Source of the DNA: Caldifarciminota bacterium
Lineage (GTDB): Bacteria > Hydrothermota > Tepidihabitantia > Tepidihabitantales > DTDR01
DNA length: 35,486 nt
Direction: 5' to 3'
Assembly: GCA_025060715.1 (NCBI GenBank)
Contig: JANXBG010000017.1
Location: forward strand, 1-35,486
Of this stretch, positions 17,119-25,568 are shown in pieces. The notes under the pieces are model-generated. The model saw nothing but the letters and a program-made list of their open reading frames with translations, had not been told where the DNA came from and did not search any database. Each line of letters starts with the position of its first letter. The stretch's first letter is position 1. The position numbers and the translations under genes are program-made.

Positions 17119-18147
17119 ATGAAAGCATATAAATTAAAAAAAGAATATTTAAAGGAATATTTAAAAAGTTTAGAAGATTTTGGAGAGGTTTGGGGACCGA
17201 TAAAAAAAGGCGAGATTGATGTTTACGAAAAAATTACTGATTATTCTTTGTTAAATCTTAATGCTTTAAGACCGATTTTACCTTTAAAAAAATTTCTTAT
17301 TCCACCGAAATTTAATACTTTTTTTTACACCAAAGATGGCAAATATGAGAATGCTTTAAAGGAAGTGAAAAGGAAAATTGTATTTGGGGTTCATCCTTGT
17401 GAAATTCATGCTCTTTTAACCTTAGACCGATTATATAAAGAGAGATATCCTGATTATTATTATTTGACTCACCGCAAATCAACTTGGATTATTGCTCTTT
17501 CTTGTGTTCCGGATGATAAATGTTTTGCCCGTTCTTTAAACACCCATTTCGTAGAAGAAGGTTTTGATTTGGGATTTACGGACTTGGAGGATTATTATCT
17601 TGTATGGGTAGGCTCTTCTGAAGGAGATGATTTGTTACGCCATCGTTTGGATTTATTTGATGAAAAGATAACTTCTAAAGATTTAAATCGTTATATTGAA
17701 TGGCGAAAATGGCGAGATAATCAATATCAACTTAATTTAGATCTCACTGCTATGCCTGATATTATGGAGTTAAGTTATGACTTAGAAATTTGGAATGAAA
17801 TTGGCGAAAGATGTCTTTCTTGTGGAACTTGTAGTATGATATGTCCAACTTGTACTTGTTTTAATATTGCTGACCATTTGGGTATTGATGATGAACCAGG
17901 AAGGAGAGAGAGATTTTGGGATAGTTGTATGTTAAAAATCTTTGCCTTGGTTGCCGGTGGTCATAATTTTAGAGAAAAACGGGTAGATCGAGTAAAACTT
18001 TGGTACACTCATAAACTAAAAGCCTTTATTACTGAATTTGGTAAACCAGCTTGTGTTGGGTGTGGTAGATGTATTGCTAACTGTCCGGTTAATATAAATG
18101 TTGCGGAAATAACAAAAATTTTAAAAGGAGAAGAGGTTAAAAAATGA
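17119..18147 (+). CDS. hydB: Sulfhydrogenase beta subunit (4Fe-4S dicluster protein)
   Basis: Electron-transfer subunit of the soluble group 3b [NiFe] sulfhydrogenase, linking the gamma flavoprotein to the hydrogenase dimer. The 342-aa protein has the HydB/AsrA-family N-terminal domain with GVHPCEIHAL (90-99). Two ferredoxin-type motifs follow: C232, C235, C238, C242 in the stretch ending CPTCTCF, and C312, C315, C318, C322 in CVGCGRCIANCPV. C94, C129 and C135 are further conserved-looking cysteines. It is the first gene of the operon and its 3' end overlaps hydG by 4 nt. A paralogue heads the convergent 18-gene operon (34285-35328). Confidence 0.93.
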   Translation: MKAYKLKKEYLKEYLKSLEDFGEVWGPIKKGEIDVYEKITDYSLLNLNALRPILPLKKFLIPPKFNTFFYTKDGKYENALKEVKRKIVFGVHPCEIHALLTLDRLYKERYPDYYYLTHRKSTWIIALSCVPDDKCFARSLNTHFVEEGFDLGFTDLEDYYLVWVGSSEGDDLLRHRLDLFDEKITSKDLNRYIEWRKWRDNQYQLNLDLTAMPDIMELSYDLEIWNEIGERCLSCGTCSMICPTCTCFNIADHLGIDDEPGRRERFWDSCMLKIFALVAGGHNFREKRVDRVKLWYTHKLKAFITEFGKPACVGCGRCIANCPVNINVAEITKILKGEEVKK

Positions 18148-18980
18148 GTGAAAATTTATATGAACCCATTCCGATGAGGATTGTAAGAAGATACGATTTA
18201 GTTGAAAATGTGCGTTTTTTTCAAGTAAGACCGGTAGAAATTGAAAGAGCCCTAACTATTAATTACAAACCAGGTCAATTTATGATGATTTCCCTTTTTG
18301 GTGTTGGAGAGGCTCCTTTTTCAATCTCTTCATCCCCCTCTCGCCCTGGTTTGTTAGAATTTGGTATCAGAAAAATTGGGGTTTTAACCGAAGAACTTTT
18401 TAAACTAAAAGAGAATGAAATTATTCATATTCGTGGACCTTATGGTAACGGTTTTCCTATCGAAAAGATGTATGGTTATAATTTAATTATTGTTGCTGGT
18501 GGTTTAGGAGCTGTTCCTTTGCGTTCTTTACTTTTATATGCCTTAGATAACCGGGATTTATTTAAAAAGATTTACTTTCTTTACGGTGCCCGCCGACCTA
18601 ATGAAATGTTATTTTTAAGAGAGTTCCTGGAATTAAAAGAAAGAGAAGATTTAGAATGTCTTTTAACCGTAGATAAAGATGATACTGGTAGTTGGACAGA
18701 AAAAATTGGTGTGGTAACCGAACTTTTTAAGTATCTAAAAGATATTGACCCACAAAAAACTTATGCGGCAGTTTGTGGACCACCGGTAATGTACCGGTTT
18801 GTAATTGATAAATTAGTAAATTTACAAATTCCTAAACACCAAATTTTAATGACCTTAGAAAGAAGAATGCGTTGTGGAATGGGAAAATGTGGCCATTGTG
18901 TTATTGGTTCTATTTATACTTGCGTAGATGGACCGGTTTTTACTTATTGGGATGTTTTACATATGAAAGATTTAATATAA
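18144..18980 (+). CDS. hydG: Sulfhydrogenase gamma subunit (FAD/NAD(P)-binding diaphorase)
   Basis: Flavoprotein that exchanges electrons with NAD(P)H in group 3b hydrogenases. In this 278-aa protein the FAD-binding barrel carries PGQFMMIS (43-50) and PFSISSSPS (58-66). The NAD(P) Rossmann part carries VAGGLGAVPLRSLL (117-130) and CGPP (211-214). A C-terminal [2Fe-2S] site is formed by C244, C249, C252 and C260 (CGMGKCGHC). AGGAG upstream supports the ATG. The name means the sulfhydrogenase gamma subunit, not the FeFe-hydrogenase maturase also called HydG. A paralogue is at 33473-34288. Confidence 0.94.
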   Translation: MSENLYEPIPMRIVRRYDLVENVRFFQVRPVEIERALTINYKPGQFMMISLFGVGEAPFSISSSPSRPGLLEFGIRKIGVLTEELFKLKENEIIHIRGPYGNGFPIEKMYGYNLIIVAGGLGAVPLRSLLLYALDNRDLFKKIYFLYGARRPNEMLFLREFLELKEREDLECLLTVDKDDTGSWTEKIGVVTELFKYLKDIDPQKTYAAVCGPPVMYRFVIDKLVNLQIPKHQILMTLERRMRCGMGKCGHCVIGSIYTCVDGPVFTYWDVLHMKDLI

Positions 18981-18983
18981 TTT

Positions 18984-19766
18984 ATGGATAAAGAAAAAAA
19001 GTTAAAAATTGGTTTTTATGAATTTAGTGGCTGTGCCGGAGATTTATTAACTATTATTCATAATGAAGATTATCTTTTAAAAGTTTGGAATTCCGCAGAA
19101 ATTATTAGTTTTCGGTTGGCAACAAGTAAACGGGATGAAAAAGCCAATTTGGATATTGCTTTTGTTGAAGGTTCAATAACAGCCGAAGAACAGATAGAAG
19201 AGCTCAGAAAAATAAGAGAAAAAAGCAGAATTTTGATTGCCTTAGGAACTTGTGCTTCTTTTGGTGGTTTACAATCAATGTATTCTCATCTGGGAGACTT
19301 TTCCTCTCGTTTTAATTCTATCTATCCTCATAAGTTTACAATCTTAAAACCAATAGAATCAAAGCCCTTAGAAAGCTATGTAAAGGTAGATTATTTTATT
19401 CCTGGTTGTCCAATTGACTTTAAGCTTTTTCTTTTTAATTTTACTCGTCTTTTAAGAAATTTACCAGTAGAATTACCCTCTTATCCTGTCTGTATAGAAT
19501 GTAAATGGCAGGAAAATAATTGTCTCCTTTTAAAAAAGATCCCCTGTTTAGGTCCTTTAACGCGTGCTGGTTGTCAAGCAAGATGTCCAACCCATAATTT
19601 ACCTTGTGTTGGCTGTTTTGGTCCTTATGAAGATTTAAATCTTCCTTCGTGGTTAAAAACTCTTCAAGAAAATAATATACCTTTTAAAGAGTTAGAAAAG
19701 AAGATAAGAATGTTTTTTGGTGTAAAAGTCAAAGAAATTTTAAGCAAACTTAAGAATAAAAAATGA
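18984..19766 (+). CDS. hydD: Group 3b [NiFe] hydrogenase small (delta) subunit
   Basis: Carries the Fe-S relay next to the NiFe active site. The 260-aa protein aligns with Pyrococcus-type HydD: IGFYEFSGCAGDLL at 9-22, GTCASFGG near 89, a GCP motif, then a Cys-rich tail (CIEC, PCLGPLTRAGCQARCP, CVGCFGP) expected to hold two more [4Fe-4S] clusters. In Pyrococcus the first motif is C-Y-G-C. Here it is C17-A-G-D20, so the second proximal-cluster ligand position is Asp. An Asp ligand is known for the proximal cluster of F420-reducing hydrogenase FrhG. The gene follows hydG after 3 nt without a Shine-Dalgarno and overlaps hydA by 4 nt. Confidence 0.92.
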   Translation: MDKEKKLKIGFYEFSGCAGDLLTIIHNEDYLLKVWNSAEIISFRLATSKRDEKANLDIAFVEGSITAEEQIEELRKIREKSRILIALGTCASFGGLQSMYSHLGDFSSRFNSIYPHKFTILKPIESKPLESYVKVDYFIPGCPIDFKLFLFNFTRLLRNLPVELPSYPVCIECKWQENNCLLLKKIPCLGPLTRAGCQARCPTHNLPCVGCFGPYEDLNLPSWLKTLQENNIPFKELEKKIRMFFGVKVKEILSKLKNKK

Positions 19767-21055
19767 AAAAAATAAAAGTAGATTTAGTTAGCCGGATTGA
19801 AGGGCATGGAAATATTTATATTGAACTCTCTAATAACAAATTAAAAAACATCAGATTTGAAGTTTTCGAAGGTCCAAGATTGTTTGAGACATTGGTTTTA
19901 GAAAAAACTCCTGAAGAGGTTTTAAATATCGTATGTCGAATTTGTGCGATTTGTAATGTTTCCCATCGCTACTCAGCAATCCGGGCCTTAGAAAAGATTG
20001 GAAATATTAAGGTTCCTAAAGAAATAACTCTTTTAAGAGATTTGGCTCATTATGGAGAGATGTTAGAAAGTCATTCTCTCCATCTCTTTTTCCTTTCCTT
20101 ACCCGATTTTTTAGGCTTTCCTGATGCGGTTAGTATGGCAGAGAAATTTCCAGAACTTGTTCAAATTGGGTTAAAGATAAAAAAATTTGGAAATTCTTTA
20201 ATGGAAAAGATTTTAGGAAGGATAATGCATGGTGAAAATATGATTATTGGGGGCTTTGGTAGATACTTAACCTTGGAAGAATTAAGTAATATTAAAAAAG
20301 AGGCTGAAAAATTGTTACCGGAAGCAATAAAGGCTTGGGAAATTACTCACGACCTCCATTACACCACTTTTGGTGAAGAGAGTATGCTTTTTGTTTGTCT
20401 CAAACCACCTACTGATGAATATGGTTTTTGGGGAGATGAAGTATTAATTTCCAATGGTGAAGAATATCCTGTTGAAAAATTTTATTCCTTTATTGAAGAA
20501 AAAATTCTTCCCTATTCATCTGCTAAACATTCTTATTATCAAAATCGTCCCTATATGGTGGGTGCTTTGGCAAGAATGAGTTTATTAGGTGAAAGATTAC
20601 ATAACGCTTCGGCTGAAGCCTTTAAAAAAAGTTATAGTTTAAGTTGGATAAGAAATCCTCTATATAATAATCTGGCTCAGGCGATTGAAATTATTTTTTC
20701 CTTAGAAAAAGTGATATCAACAACTGAAGAACTTTTGAAAGGTCTTTCTTCTTTAAAAGAAACCTCTTTGACTTATCAAAAATTTAATGGAAAAGCGGTT
20801 GGTAGTGTTGAAGCACCACGTGGAACGCTTTTCCATTATTATGAGTTTAAGAATAAAAAATGTGTGAAGGCAAACCTAATTATTCCAACTGCTCAAAATT
20901 ATGCTTCTATTGAACAACATTTAAAAACTTGTGTTTGCAACATAATTAAAAAATTTGGAACAAAAGAAGAGGAGATGATAAAGGAAGCTGAAAAAATTAT
21001 CCGAGCTTACGATCCTTGTATTTCTTGTTCTTGTCACATTGTAAAAACTTCTTAA
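19763..21055 (+). CDS. hydA: Group 3b [NiFe] hydrogenase large (alpha) subunit
   Basis: Catalytic subunit of the soluble sulfhydrogenase, interconverting H2 and 2H+ with electrons to or from NAD(P)H through HydD-HydB-HydG. The protein has 430 aa. The N-terminal nickel motif is R59-ICAICNVSH (C61, C64, H68) and the C-terminal motif is D417-PCISCSCH (C419, C422), so all four NiFe ligands are present. Only five residues (IVKTS) follow the final His. This matches the short tail removed in Pyrococcus HydA, so an endopeptidase encoded elsewhere is expected. Its stop overlaps the stop of the convergent gene at 21052, with no terminator visible between the two operons. Confidence 0.95.
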   Translation: MKKIKVDLVSRIEGHGNIYIELSNNKLKNIRFEVFEGPRLFETLVLEKTPEEVLNIVCRICAICNVSHRYSAIRALEKIGNIKVPKEITLLRDLAHYGEMLESHSLHLFFLSLPDFLGFPDAVSMAEKFPELVQIGLKIKKFGNSLMEKILGRIMHGENMIIGGFGRYLTLEELSNIKKEAEKLLPEAIKAWEITHDLHYTTFGEESMLFVCLKPPTDEYGFWGDEVLISNGEEYPVEKFYSFIEEKILPYSSAKHSYYQNRPYMVGALARMSLLGERLHNASAEAFKKSYSLSWIRNPLYNNLAQAIEIIFSLEKVISTTEELLKGLSSLKETSLTYQKFNGKAVGSVEAPRGTLFHYYEFKNKKCVKANLIIPTAQNYASIEQHLKTCVCNIIKKFGTKEEEMIKEAEKIIRAYDPCISCSCHIVKTS

Positions 21056-21660
21056 TATCCCCAAACTTCTTCTAAGTATGCCTTTCTTCGGCACGCAGGA
21101 CAGAGAATTTGCATATGGGAAGCCCGATAAGGAAATTCTTTTATTTCAACATTTGGTTCATATACTAAGCCCAATTCTTTATAATAAATCAAAAAAAGGG
21201 TTGGATTAGCAGAAATTAAGTTACCAACTTTTTTAGCGATCCAAATAATCTGGTCTTTAGGTGCAATTGAGTCGCCGCAAGAAGCACATAAAACTAATTC
21301 TTTCTCTATTTTATTTTTATAATTATCTTTCTTAAATGATGCTAAATCAAATTCTGGTGTATGTTTTATACCTTCACCAGTAATACAATATCTTACACAT
21401 TGGCCACAATAAACACATTTTTCCTCATAATGAATTACTTTTCTAATTTTTCTCTCTTTCTCATCAATTATTTCTCGTGCTTTAGAAGGACAGACTTCAG
21501 CGCAAGCACCGCAGCCGACACATTTTTCTTTATTAAAAATAATTTTTCCTCGAAAATTAGGAGATACCTTTGCTGGTTGATAAGGGAATTTTATAGTATA
21601 AGGACCTTTTAAAATCGCTTTTATTGCCTCTTTTAATTCTCTTAATTTAGGTTGCTTCAT
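21052..21660 (-). CDS. mbhN: Membrane hydrogenase ferredoxin-like subunit (MbhN/NuoI/HycF type)
   Basis: Peripheral Fe-S subunit that passes electrons to the small subunit of the group 4 hydrogenase. The 202-aa protein has two [4Fe-4S] motifs: C47, C50, C53, C57 (CVGCGACAEVCP) and C82, C85, C88, C92 (CVYCGQCVRYC). A C-terminal extension has CxxC pairs at 125/128 (CASCG) and 187/190 (CPAC), resembling the zinc-ribbon tail of HycF-type subunits. It is the last gene of the 18-gene operon, overlaps mnhG by 14 nt and is tail-to-tail with hydA. In Thermococcales mbhN follows mbhM directly, so its place at the far end here is a rearrangement. Confidence 0.9.
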   Translation of the reverse strand: MKQPKLRELKEAIKAILKGPYTIKFPYQPAKVSPNFRGKIIFNKEKCVGCGACAEVCPSKAREIIDEKERKIRKVIHYEEKCVYCGQCVRYCITGEGIKHTPEFDLASFKKDNYKNKIEKELVLCASCGDSIAPKDQIIWIAKKVGNLISANPTLFLIYYKELGLVYEPNVEIKEFPYRASHMQILCPACRRKAYLEEVWGY

Positions 21661-22012
21661 CTTCTTTACTTATTTGTGAATAGCCTTTTTTATCCTCACC
21701 AAACTTATCAATTACACTTTTATGCCAAAGTTTTGTTCCAAAGAGTAAAGAACCTCTTGATAAAGCATGGGCGGCTACGGGCATAGTGAAGAGGATAAAT
21801 AAAGCGCAAATTAAAGCCTTTATTCCCATTTGATTAAAACCACGGATAAAAAAGATACCCAACATAATGCCACAGGTTCCAATAGTAACACATTTTGTAG
21901 AGGCTTGCATTCGATTATATAAATCAGGAAATTTTACTAAACCTAAGGCACCCAATAAATTAAAAATCACACCAAAGATGATAGATATCCAACCTAAATA
22001 ATAGAAAATCAT
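21647..22012 (-). CDS. mnhG: Mrp-type Na+/H+ antiporter subunit G
   Basis: A 121-aa membrane protein with three predicted helices, equivalent to MnhG/MrpG and to MbhC of the membrane-bound hydrogenase. Family marks are LGALGLVKFPDLYNRMQAS at about 21-39, then TKCVTIGTCGIMLG, and HALSRGS near the end. It is part of the Na+-translocating module. It lies 12 nt after mnhF and overlaps the mbhN start by 14 nt. Confidence 0.9.
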   Translation of the reverse strand: MIFYYLGWISIIFGVIFNLLGALGLVKFPDLYNRMQASTKCVTIGTCGIMLGIFFIRGFNQMGIKALICALFILFTMPVAAHALSRGSLLFGTKLWHKSVIDKFGEDKKGYSQISKEDEAT

Positions 22013-22024
22013 AAACTCTCCTTT

Positions 22025-22279
22025 TTAATCATCTAAATGTCTTCCTTCTAAATATTTTGCTAATGCCAATGTACCGATAAAGGCTAATATTGCAATAGTG
22101 ATTGAAAGATCTAAAAGATAGGGTAGATTGTAGCGAAAAGCCATCAAGGCTGTAATTCCACAAAAGAGAATTGACATAATATCAACCGCAATTGCCCGGT
22201 CGGAAATAGAAGGTCCTCTTAAAGCTCGATAAAGACTAAAAAAGGCAGCTAATGATAAAGTAATAATTAAAATACTCAT
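22025..22279 (-). CDS. mnhF: Mrp-type Na+/H+ antiporter subunit F
   Basis: An 84-aa protein with three membrane helices, the usual size of MnhF/MrpF and MbhB. The motif RALRGPSISDRAIAVDIMS at 18-36 is the hallmark, with a conserved Asp in SDR. It is followed by a helix with YNLPYLLDLSI and ends at KYLEGRHLDD. It lies between mnhE and mnhG, the canonical E-F-G order of Mrp operons. Confidence 0.92.
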   Translation of the reverse strand: MSILIITLSLAAFFSLYRALRGPSISDRAIAVDIMSILFCGITALMAFRYNLPYLLDLSITIAILAFIGTLALAKYLEGRHLDD

Positions 22280-22281
22280 AA

Positions 22282-22770
22282 TTATTCAAAAATCCTTTTT
22301 AAATACTTTTCAAAAGTTTGGGCAATCATTTTTTTTGCCTTTTCTTCTTCTTCCTCTTTTATCCAAATCCAATGGATATAAAGAGTATCGCCATCAATTT
22401 CACAAGTCATTGTTCCTGGTGTTAAAGTAATAGAATTTGCTAAAAAAGTCTTAGCGATTTCTGTTTTTAAAGAGGTTTTTATTTTTATAATTCCTGGTTT
22501 TAAAGGCATACCGGGATGGAGAACTCTTAAGGCTACATCCAAATTTGCTTCTATACATTTATAAGCAAATATCGGAATATAAACCAAAAGCCAAAACCAC
22601 CTATGAATTTGGAAAATTTTTATTGGTTTCTCAATAAAATAACCACCAAAAATAAAAGCACTTAATAGAGAAACAAAAATACCAACAATAATTTCATCAT
22701 AATTTAAATTAAAAGTAAATAAAAACCATAAAATTAAAGCGACCAAAAAAAAGATAATCTTTCTGTTCAT
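22282..22770 (-). CDS. mnhE: Mrp-type Na+/H+ antiporter subunit E
   Basis: A 162-aa membrane protein of the MnhE/MrpE (MbhA) family. Two N-terminal helices lie at 5-20 and 27-45. IHRWFWLLVYIPIFAYKCIE leads to the conserved DVALRVLHPGMPLKPGIIKI. The cytoplasmic part contains ANSITLTPGTMTCEIDGDTL, the family signature. The gene overlaps mnhD by 4 nt and precedes mnhF after 2 nt. A structural role in the Na+ module is known for the family. Confidence 0.93.
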   Translation of the reverse strand: MNRKIIFFLVALILWFLFTFNLNYDEIIVGIFVSLLSAFIFGGYFIEKPIKIFQIHRWFWLLVYIPIFAYKCIEANLDVALRVLHPGMPLKPGIIKIKTSLKTEIAKTFLANSITLTPGTMTCEIDGDTLYIHWIWIKEEEEEKAKKMIAQTFEKYLKRIFE

Positions 22771-24266
22771 TTCATCAAAACTAATCTCGCGTATTCAATA
22801 CCCCTAATCACTACTTCGCTGGCTTTATTAATTAAATTTGGCTGCAAGTAATTGAAATAGAAAATACCAAAAATGAAAATTAAAAAAACTAAAAATAGAA
22901 AACTAATCGCCGATAAGGAATTTTCTTTCACTTCCTCTCCTTCTTTATTAGTAAAAACCTTATTAGTGATTTTTAATAAATAAGCCAATGTTAATATAGA
23001 AAAAATTCCTAATATAATCGCTAATCCTAACATTTTTTCTTTAATTGCTCCTAAAATCAAAAATAGTTTAGGGAAAAACCCTAAAAAGGGAGGGATTCCT
23101 GCTAAAGAGAGAGCACCTAAAGTGTAAACCAATCCATAAAAGGACATTCTCTTTTTTAAAAGAGTAAGTTCATTAATATCCAAAGTACCCGCTTCTCTTT
23201 CTACTGAACCAGCGGTCAAAAATAGAAGCCCTTTACTTAAGGCATGGGCAAAAATTAAAGTTAAAGCACCAATAATTCCAAAGAAATTACTAAGGCCTAA
23301 GCCAACAAAAATATAACCAATCTGACTAATAGTGGAGTAGGCTAATAACCTTTTATAATTTTCTTGTTTTAAAGTAATAAAGCTGGTAATTATTATTGAT
23401 AGAATTCCAAGGATAAGAAGTAGATTAAAATAATGAGGTGCGTTGTTTCTATTTAACCCAAAAACATTAAAGATTAAACGAAAAAGAGTATAAACTCCTA
23501 AGGTTTTAATAAAAATTCCTGAAAGTATTGCCGAAATTGGTGCAGGTGCTTGTGAATGGGCATCCGGTAGCCAAAAATGGAAAGGAAAGAGAGCAGATTT
23601 TATTAAAAATCCAAAGGTTAAAAGGGAGATGATAAACCAGAATAAAGTCCCTTTATTTTCATTTAAAAAAGTATTGGCAATATCTGCCATATTTAATGTT
23701 GATGTTTTTGCATAAATTAAAGCAATTGCTAAAAGAATAGTTAAACCACCTACCTCACCGATCACTTGGTATTTGAAACTAGCTTCCAAATCTTCTTTTT
23801 CCACGCCAAAAGCCACTAAGGCATAAGAAGAGATTGCTGAAATTTCAATAAAAACAAAAAGATTAAACAAATCGCCAGTAATTGCCACTCCATTTAAACC
23901 AGCAATTAGTAATAAAAATAAAGTCCAAAATTTCCAACGGGCAGTATAATTATCTAAATAATTAATTGAATAAACAGCACAAGCAAAACTTAATAAGTTG
24001 ATTGCTAAAACCATTAGCAGTGATAAACTATCAAAGGTAAAAACAATACCTAGGGGAATTGGTCTTATTGGCCATTTACCAATTTCATAAACATAAAGAT
24101 CCCCAAAAATTGGTAAGAGAAAAATAGAATAGATACTTAAAATCAAAAGAAAGGTAGTGATAATACTACCAATAATATCAGATAGCCTTTCCCATATCTT
24201 AGAAAGTAAAGGGGTTAAAAAAGCGCCTAAAAGAGGTAAAGCAGTAAATAAAGGTAGATAATTCAT
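22767..24266 (-). CDS. mnhD: Mrp/MbhH-type antiporter subunit D (proton-translocating)
   Basis: A 499-aa polytopic protein of the NuoL/M/N family with about 14 helices, the size of MnhD and MbhH. Conserved channel residues are visible: Glu in FIEISAISSYALV, Lys in FLIKSALFPFHFWLPDAH, and Lys in the helix of FAHALSKGLLFL. A loop KQENYKRLLAYSTISQIGY matches the family. The protein is expected to couple ion movement to the redox arm. It is one of three antiporter-like subunits in the operon and the most canonical MnhD, being flanked by mnhC and mnhE. Confidence 0.93.
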   Translation of the reverse strand: MNYLPLFTALPLLGAFLTPLLSKIWERLSDIIGSIITTFLLILSIYSIFLLPIFGDLYVYEIGKWPIRPIPLGIVFTFDSLSLLMVLAINLLSFACAVYSINYLDNYTARWKFWTLFLLLIAGLNGVAITGDLFNLFVFIEISAISSYALVAFGVEKEDLEASFKYQVIGEVGGLTILLAIALIYAKTSTLNMADIANTFLNENKGTLFWFIISLLTFGFLIKSALFPFHFWLPDAHSQAPAPISAILSGIFIKTLGVYTLFRLIFNVFGLNRNNAPHYFNLLLILGILSIIITSFITLKQENYKRLLAYSTISQIGYIFVGLGLSNFFGIIGALTLIFAHALSKGLLFLTAGSVEREAGTLDINELTLLKKRMSFYGLVYTLGALSLAGIPPFLGFFPKLFLILGAIKEKMLGLAIILGIFSILTLAYLLKITNKVFTNKEGEEVKENSLSAISFLFLVFLIFIFGIFYFNYLQPNLINKASEVVIRGIEYARLVLMK

Positions 24267-24601
24267 TCTTTTAATCTTTTTATCTCTTTAATATCTAAAG
24301 TTTTGTATTTTTCATAAATTCTTACAGCTACTGACAAAAGTAAAGCAGTTGTCCCTAAACCGATTACGATAGCTGTTAAAACCAAAGCCTGAGGAATTGG
24401 ATCAACAAAATTTTTAGATTGAGAAACATTAGTATAAATTGGTGCCAAGGCATCTTTTTTATATCCAATTAAAGCAAAAAATAGATTTACGGCATATTCT
24501 AATAAGCAAAAACCAATAGCAATTTTAATTAAATTTCTTTTGGTTAATATTGCGTAAATACCAATTAAAAAAAGGATTATACAACATAAATAGGGAACCA
24601 T
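24263..24601 (-). CDS. mnhC: Mrp-type Na+/H+ antiporter subunit C (NuoK-like)
   Basis: A 112-aa protein with three helices, related to NuoK and equivalent to MnhC and MbhG. Marks are IGIYAILTKRNLIKIAIGF, the following LLEYAVNLFF with a membrane Glu, and the motif DPIPQALVLTAIVIGLGTTA at 67-86. The last motif is diagnostic for MnhC/NuoK-like antiporter subunits. The gene follows mnhB after 2 nt and overlaps mnhD by 4 nt. Confidence 0.93.
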   Translation of the reverse strand: MVPYLCCIILFLIGIYAILTKRNLIKIAIGFCLLEYAVNLFFALIGYKKDALAPIYTNVSQSKNFVDPIPQALVLTAIVIGLGTTALLLSVAVRIYEKYKTLDIKEIKRLKE

Positions 24602-24603
24602 AA

Positions 24604-25038
24604 CTACTCCTTCATTATAAATCTTGTTGCGGCTATTGCCAAAAAGATGGCAAAAAGTCCTGCCCCCACTTTTATCCCAATTGCCACATTACATAAAGGA
24701 ATTATTCCTGAAGAAAAAAGCATAAAAACCTTTCCTTTTGGTAAAAAGTTATAGAAAAAGTAAGAACCCAACAGAAGACCAAAGAGGGCAATGAAAACGA
24801 ATAAAAGCCCACCAATACTTTCAAAGATTGAGGAATAAATATATCCTATCCTCTCTTTAATCTCTTCGCTACCAAAAGCAAGAATTAAAAGGATGAAAGA
24901 AGCAGAAATTATCACTCCACCAGCAAAGCCACCTCCGGGTGTTAAATGGCCATGAGTAATAATATATATTCCATAGAGAAAAATTAATCCAACTAAAAGT
25001 TTGGTTATTGTTTTTACAATAATTGTCATTCCTCTCAT
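24604..25038 (-). CDS. mnhB: Mrp-type Na+/H+ antiporter subunit B
   Basis: A 144-aa membrane protein of the MnhB/MbhF family with four helices. The N-terminal part shows YGIYIITHGHLTPGGGFAGG at 19-38, the family signature, followed by a helix with VIISASFILLILAF. The ending NVAIGIKVGAGLFAIFLAI matches as well. The start at MRGMTIIVK overlaps the preceding gene by 4 nt. A start at the second Met (position 4) is also possible. Confidence 0.93.
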   Translation of the reverse strand: MRGMTIIVKTITKLLVGLIFLYGIYIITHGHLTPGGGFAGGVIISASFILLILAFGSEEIKERIGYIYSSIFESIGGLLFVFIALFGLLLGSYFFYNFLPKGKVFMLFSSGIIPLCNVAIGIKVGAGLFAIFLAIAATRFIMKE

Positions 25039-25568
25039 TTTTTCTTTCCAATCTTTCTTAAAATTGTTAAGACACCTATCACTGAAGTAAAGAGAACAGT
25101 GGCTTCTCCTAATGTATCATAACCTCGGAAATCTAAAATCACTGCTGCCACTTGATTAGCCGCTTTTATCTCTTCAAATCCTTTTGCTAAATAATGAGAA
25201 GCAATTTTCATAATTGGTTTTCCAAATTCGGGTAATTCTTTTAATGCTGAAATAGAAAAGATTAAAAAGAATATTCCGAAGATAACAAAAACTCCTTTTG
25301 TTAAATAATCTCTTACTTCCATTTTATTTTCTAAAGTAGTATCAATATGAGTAGTTTTTAATATCACAGCAACAAAAATAATTACCGTTAAAACTTCCAC
25401 AACTATTTGAACGATTGCTAAATCAGGAGCTTGAACTAAAATAAATATAATAGCTACTGAAAAACCAACAATTCCTAAGGAAATTGCTGATGCTAATAAA
25501 TCTTTAATTTCTACTGCAACAATTCCAGCACCAATTGAAGCAATCAATAAAATATAAAGTTCAATCAT
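25035..25568 (-). CDS. Fused MbhD-MbhE subunit (MnhA C-terminal-like, DUF4040)
   Basis: A 177-aa membrane protein that joins in one chain what Pyrococcus encodes as separate MbhD and MbhE. The N-terminal half (about 1-75) is the DUF4040/MrpA C-terminal segment: AVEIKDLLASAISLG, then VQAPDLAIVQIVVEVLT with membrane Asp and Glu. The C-terminal half carries NQVAAVILDFRGYDTLGEAT at about 139-158 and a final helix, the MbhE signature. The fusion itself resembles the C-terminal end of MrpA. It lies between the large antiporter-like gene and mnhB with 4-nt overlaps on both sides. Confidence 0.88.
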   Translation of the reverse strand: MIELYILLIASIGAGIVAVEIKDLLASAISLGIVGFSVAIIFILVQAPDLAIVQIVVEVLTVIIFVAVILKTTHIDTTLENKMEVRDYLTKGVFVIFGIFFLIFSISALKELPEFGKPIMKIASHYLAKGFEEIKAANQVAAVILDFRGYDTLGEATVLFTSVIGVLTILRKIGKKK

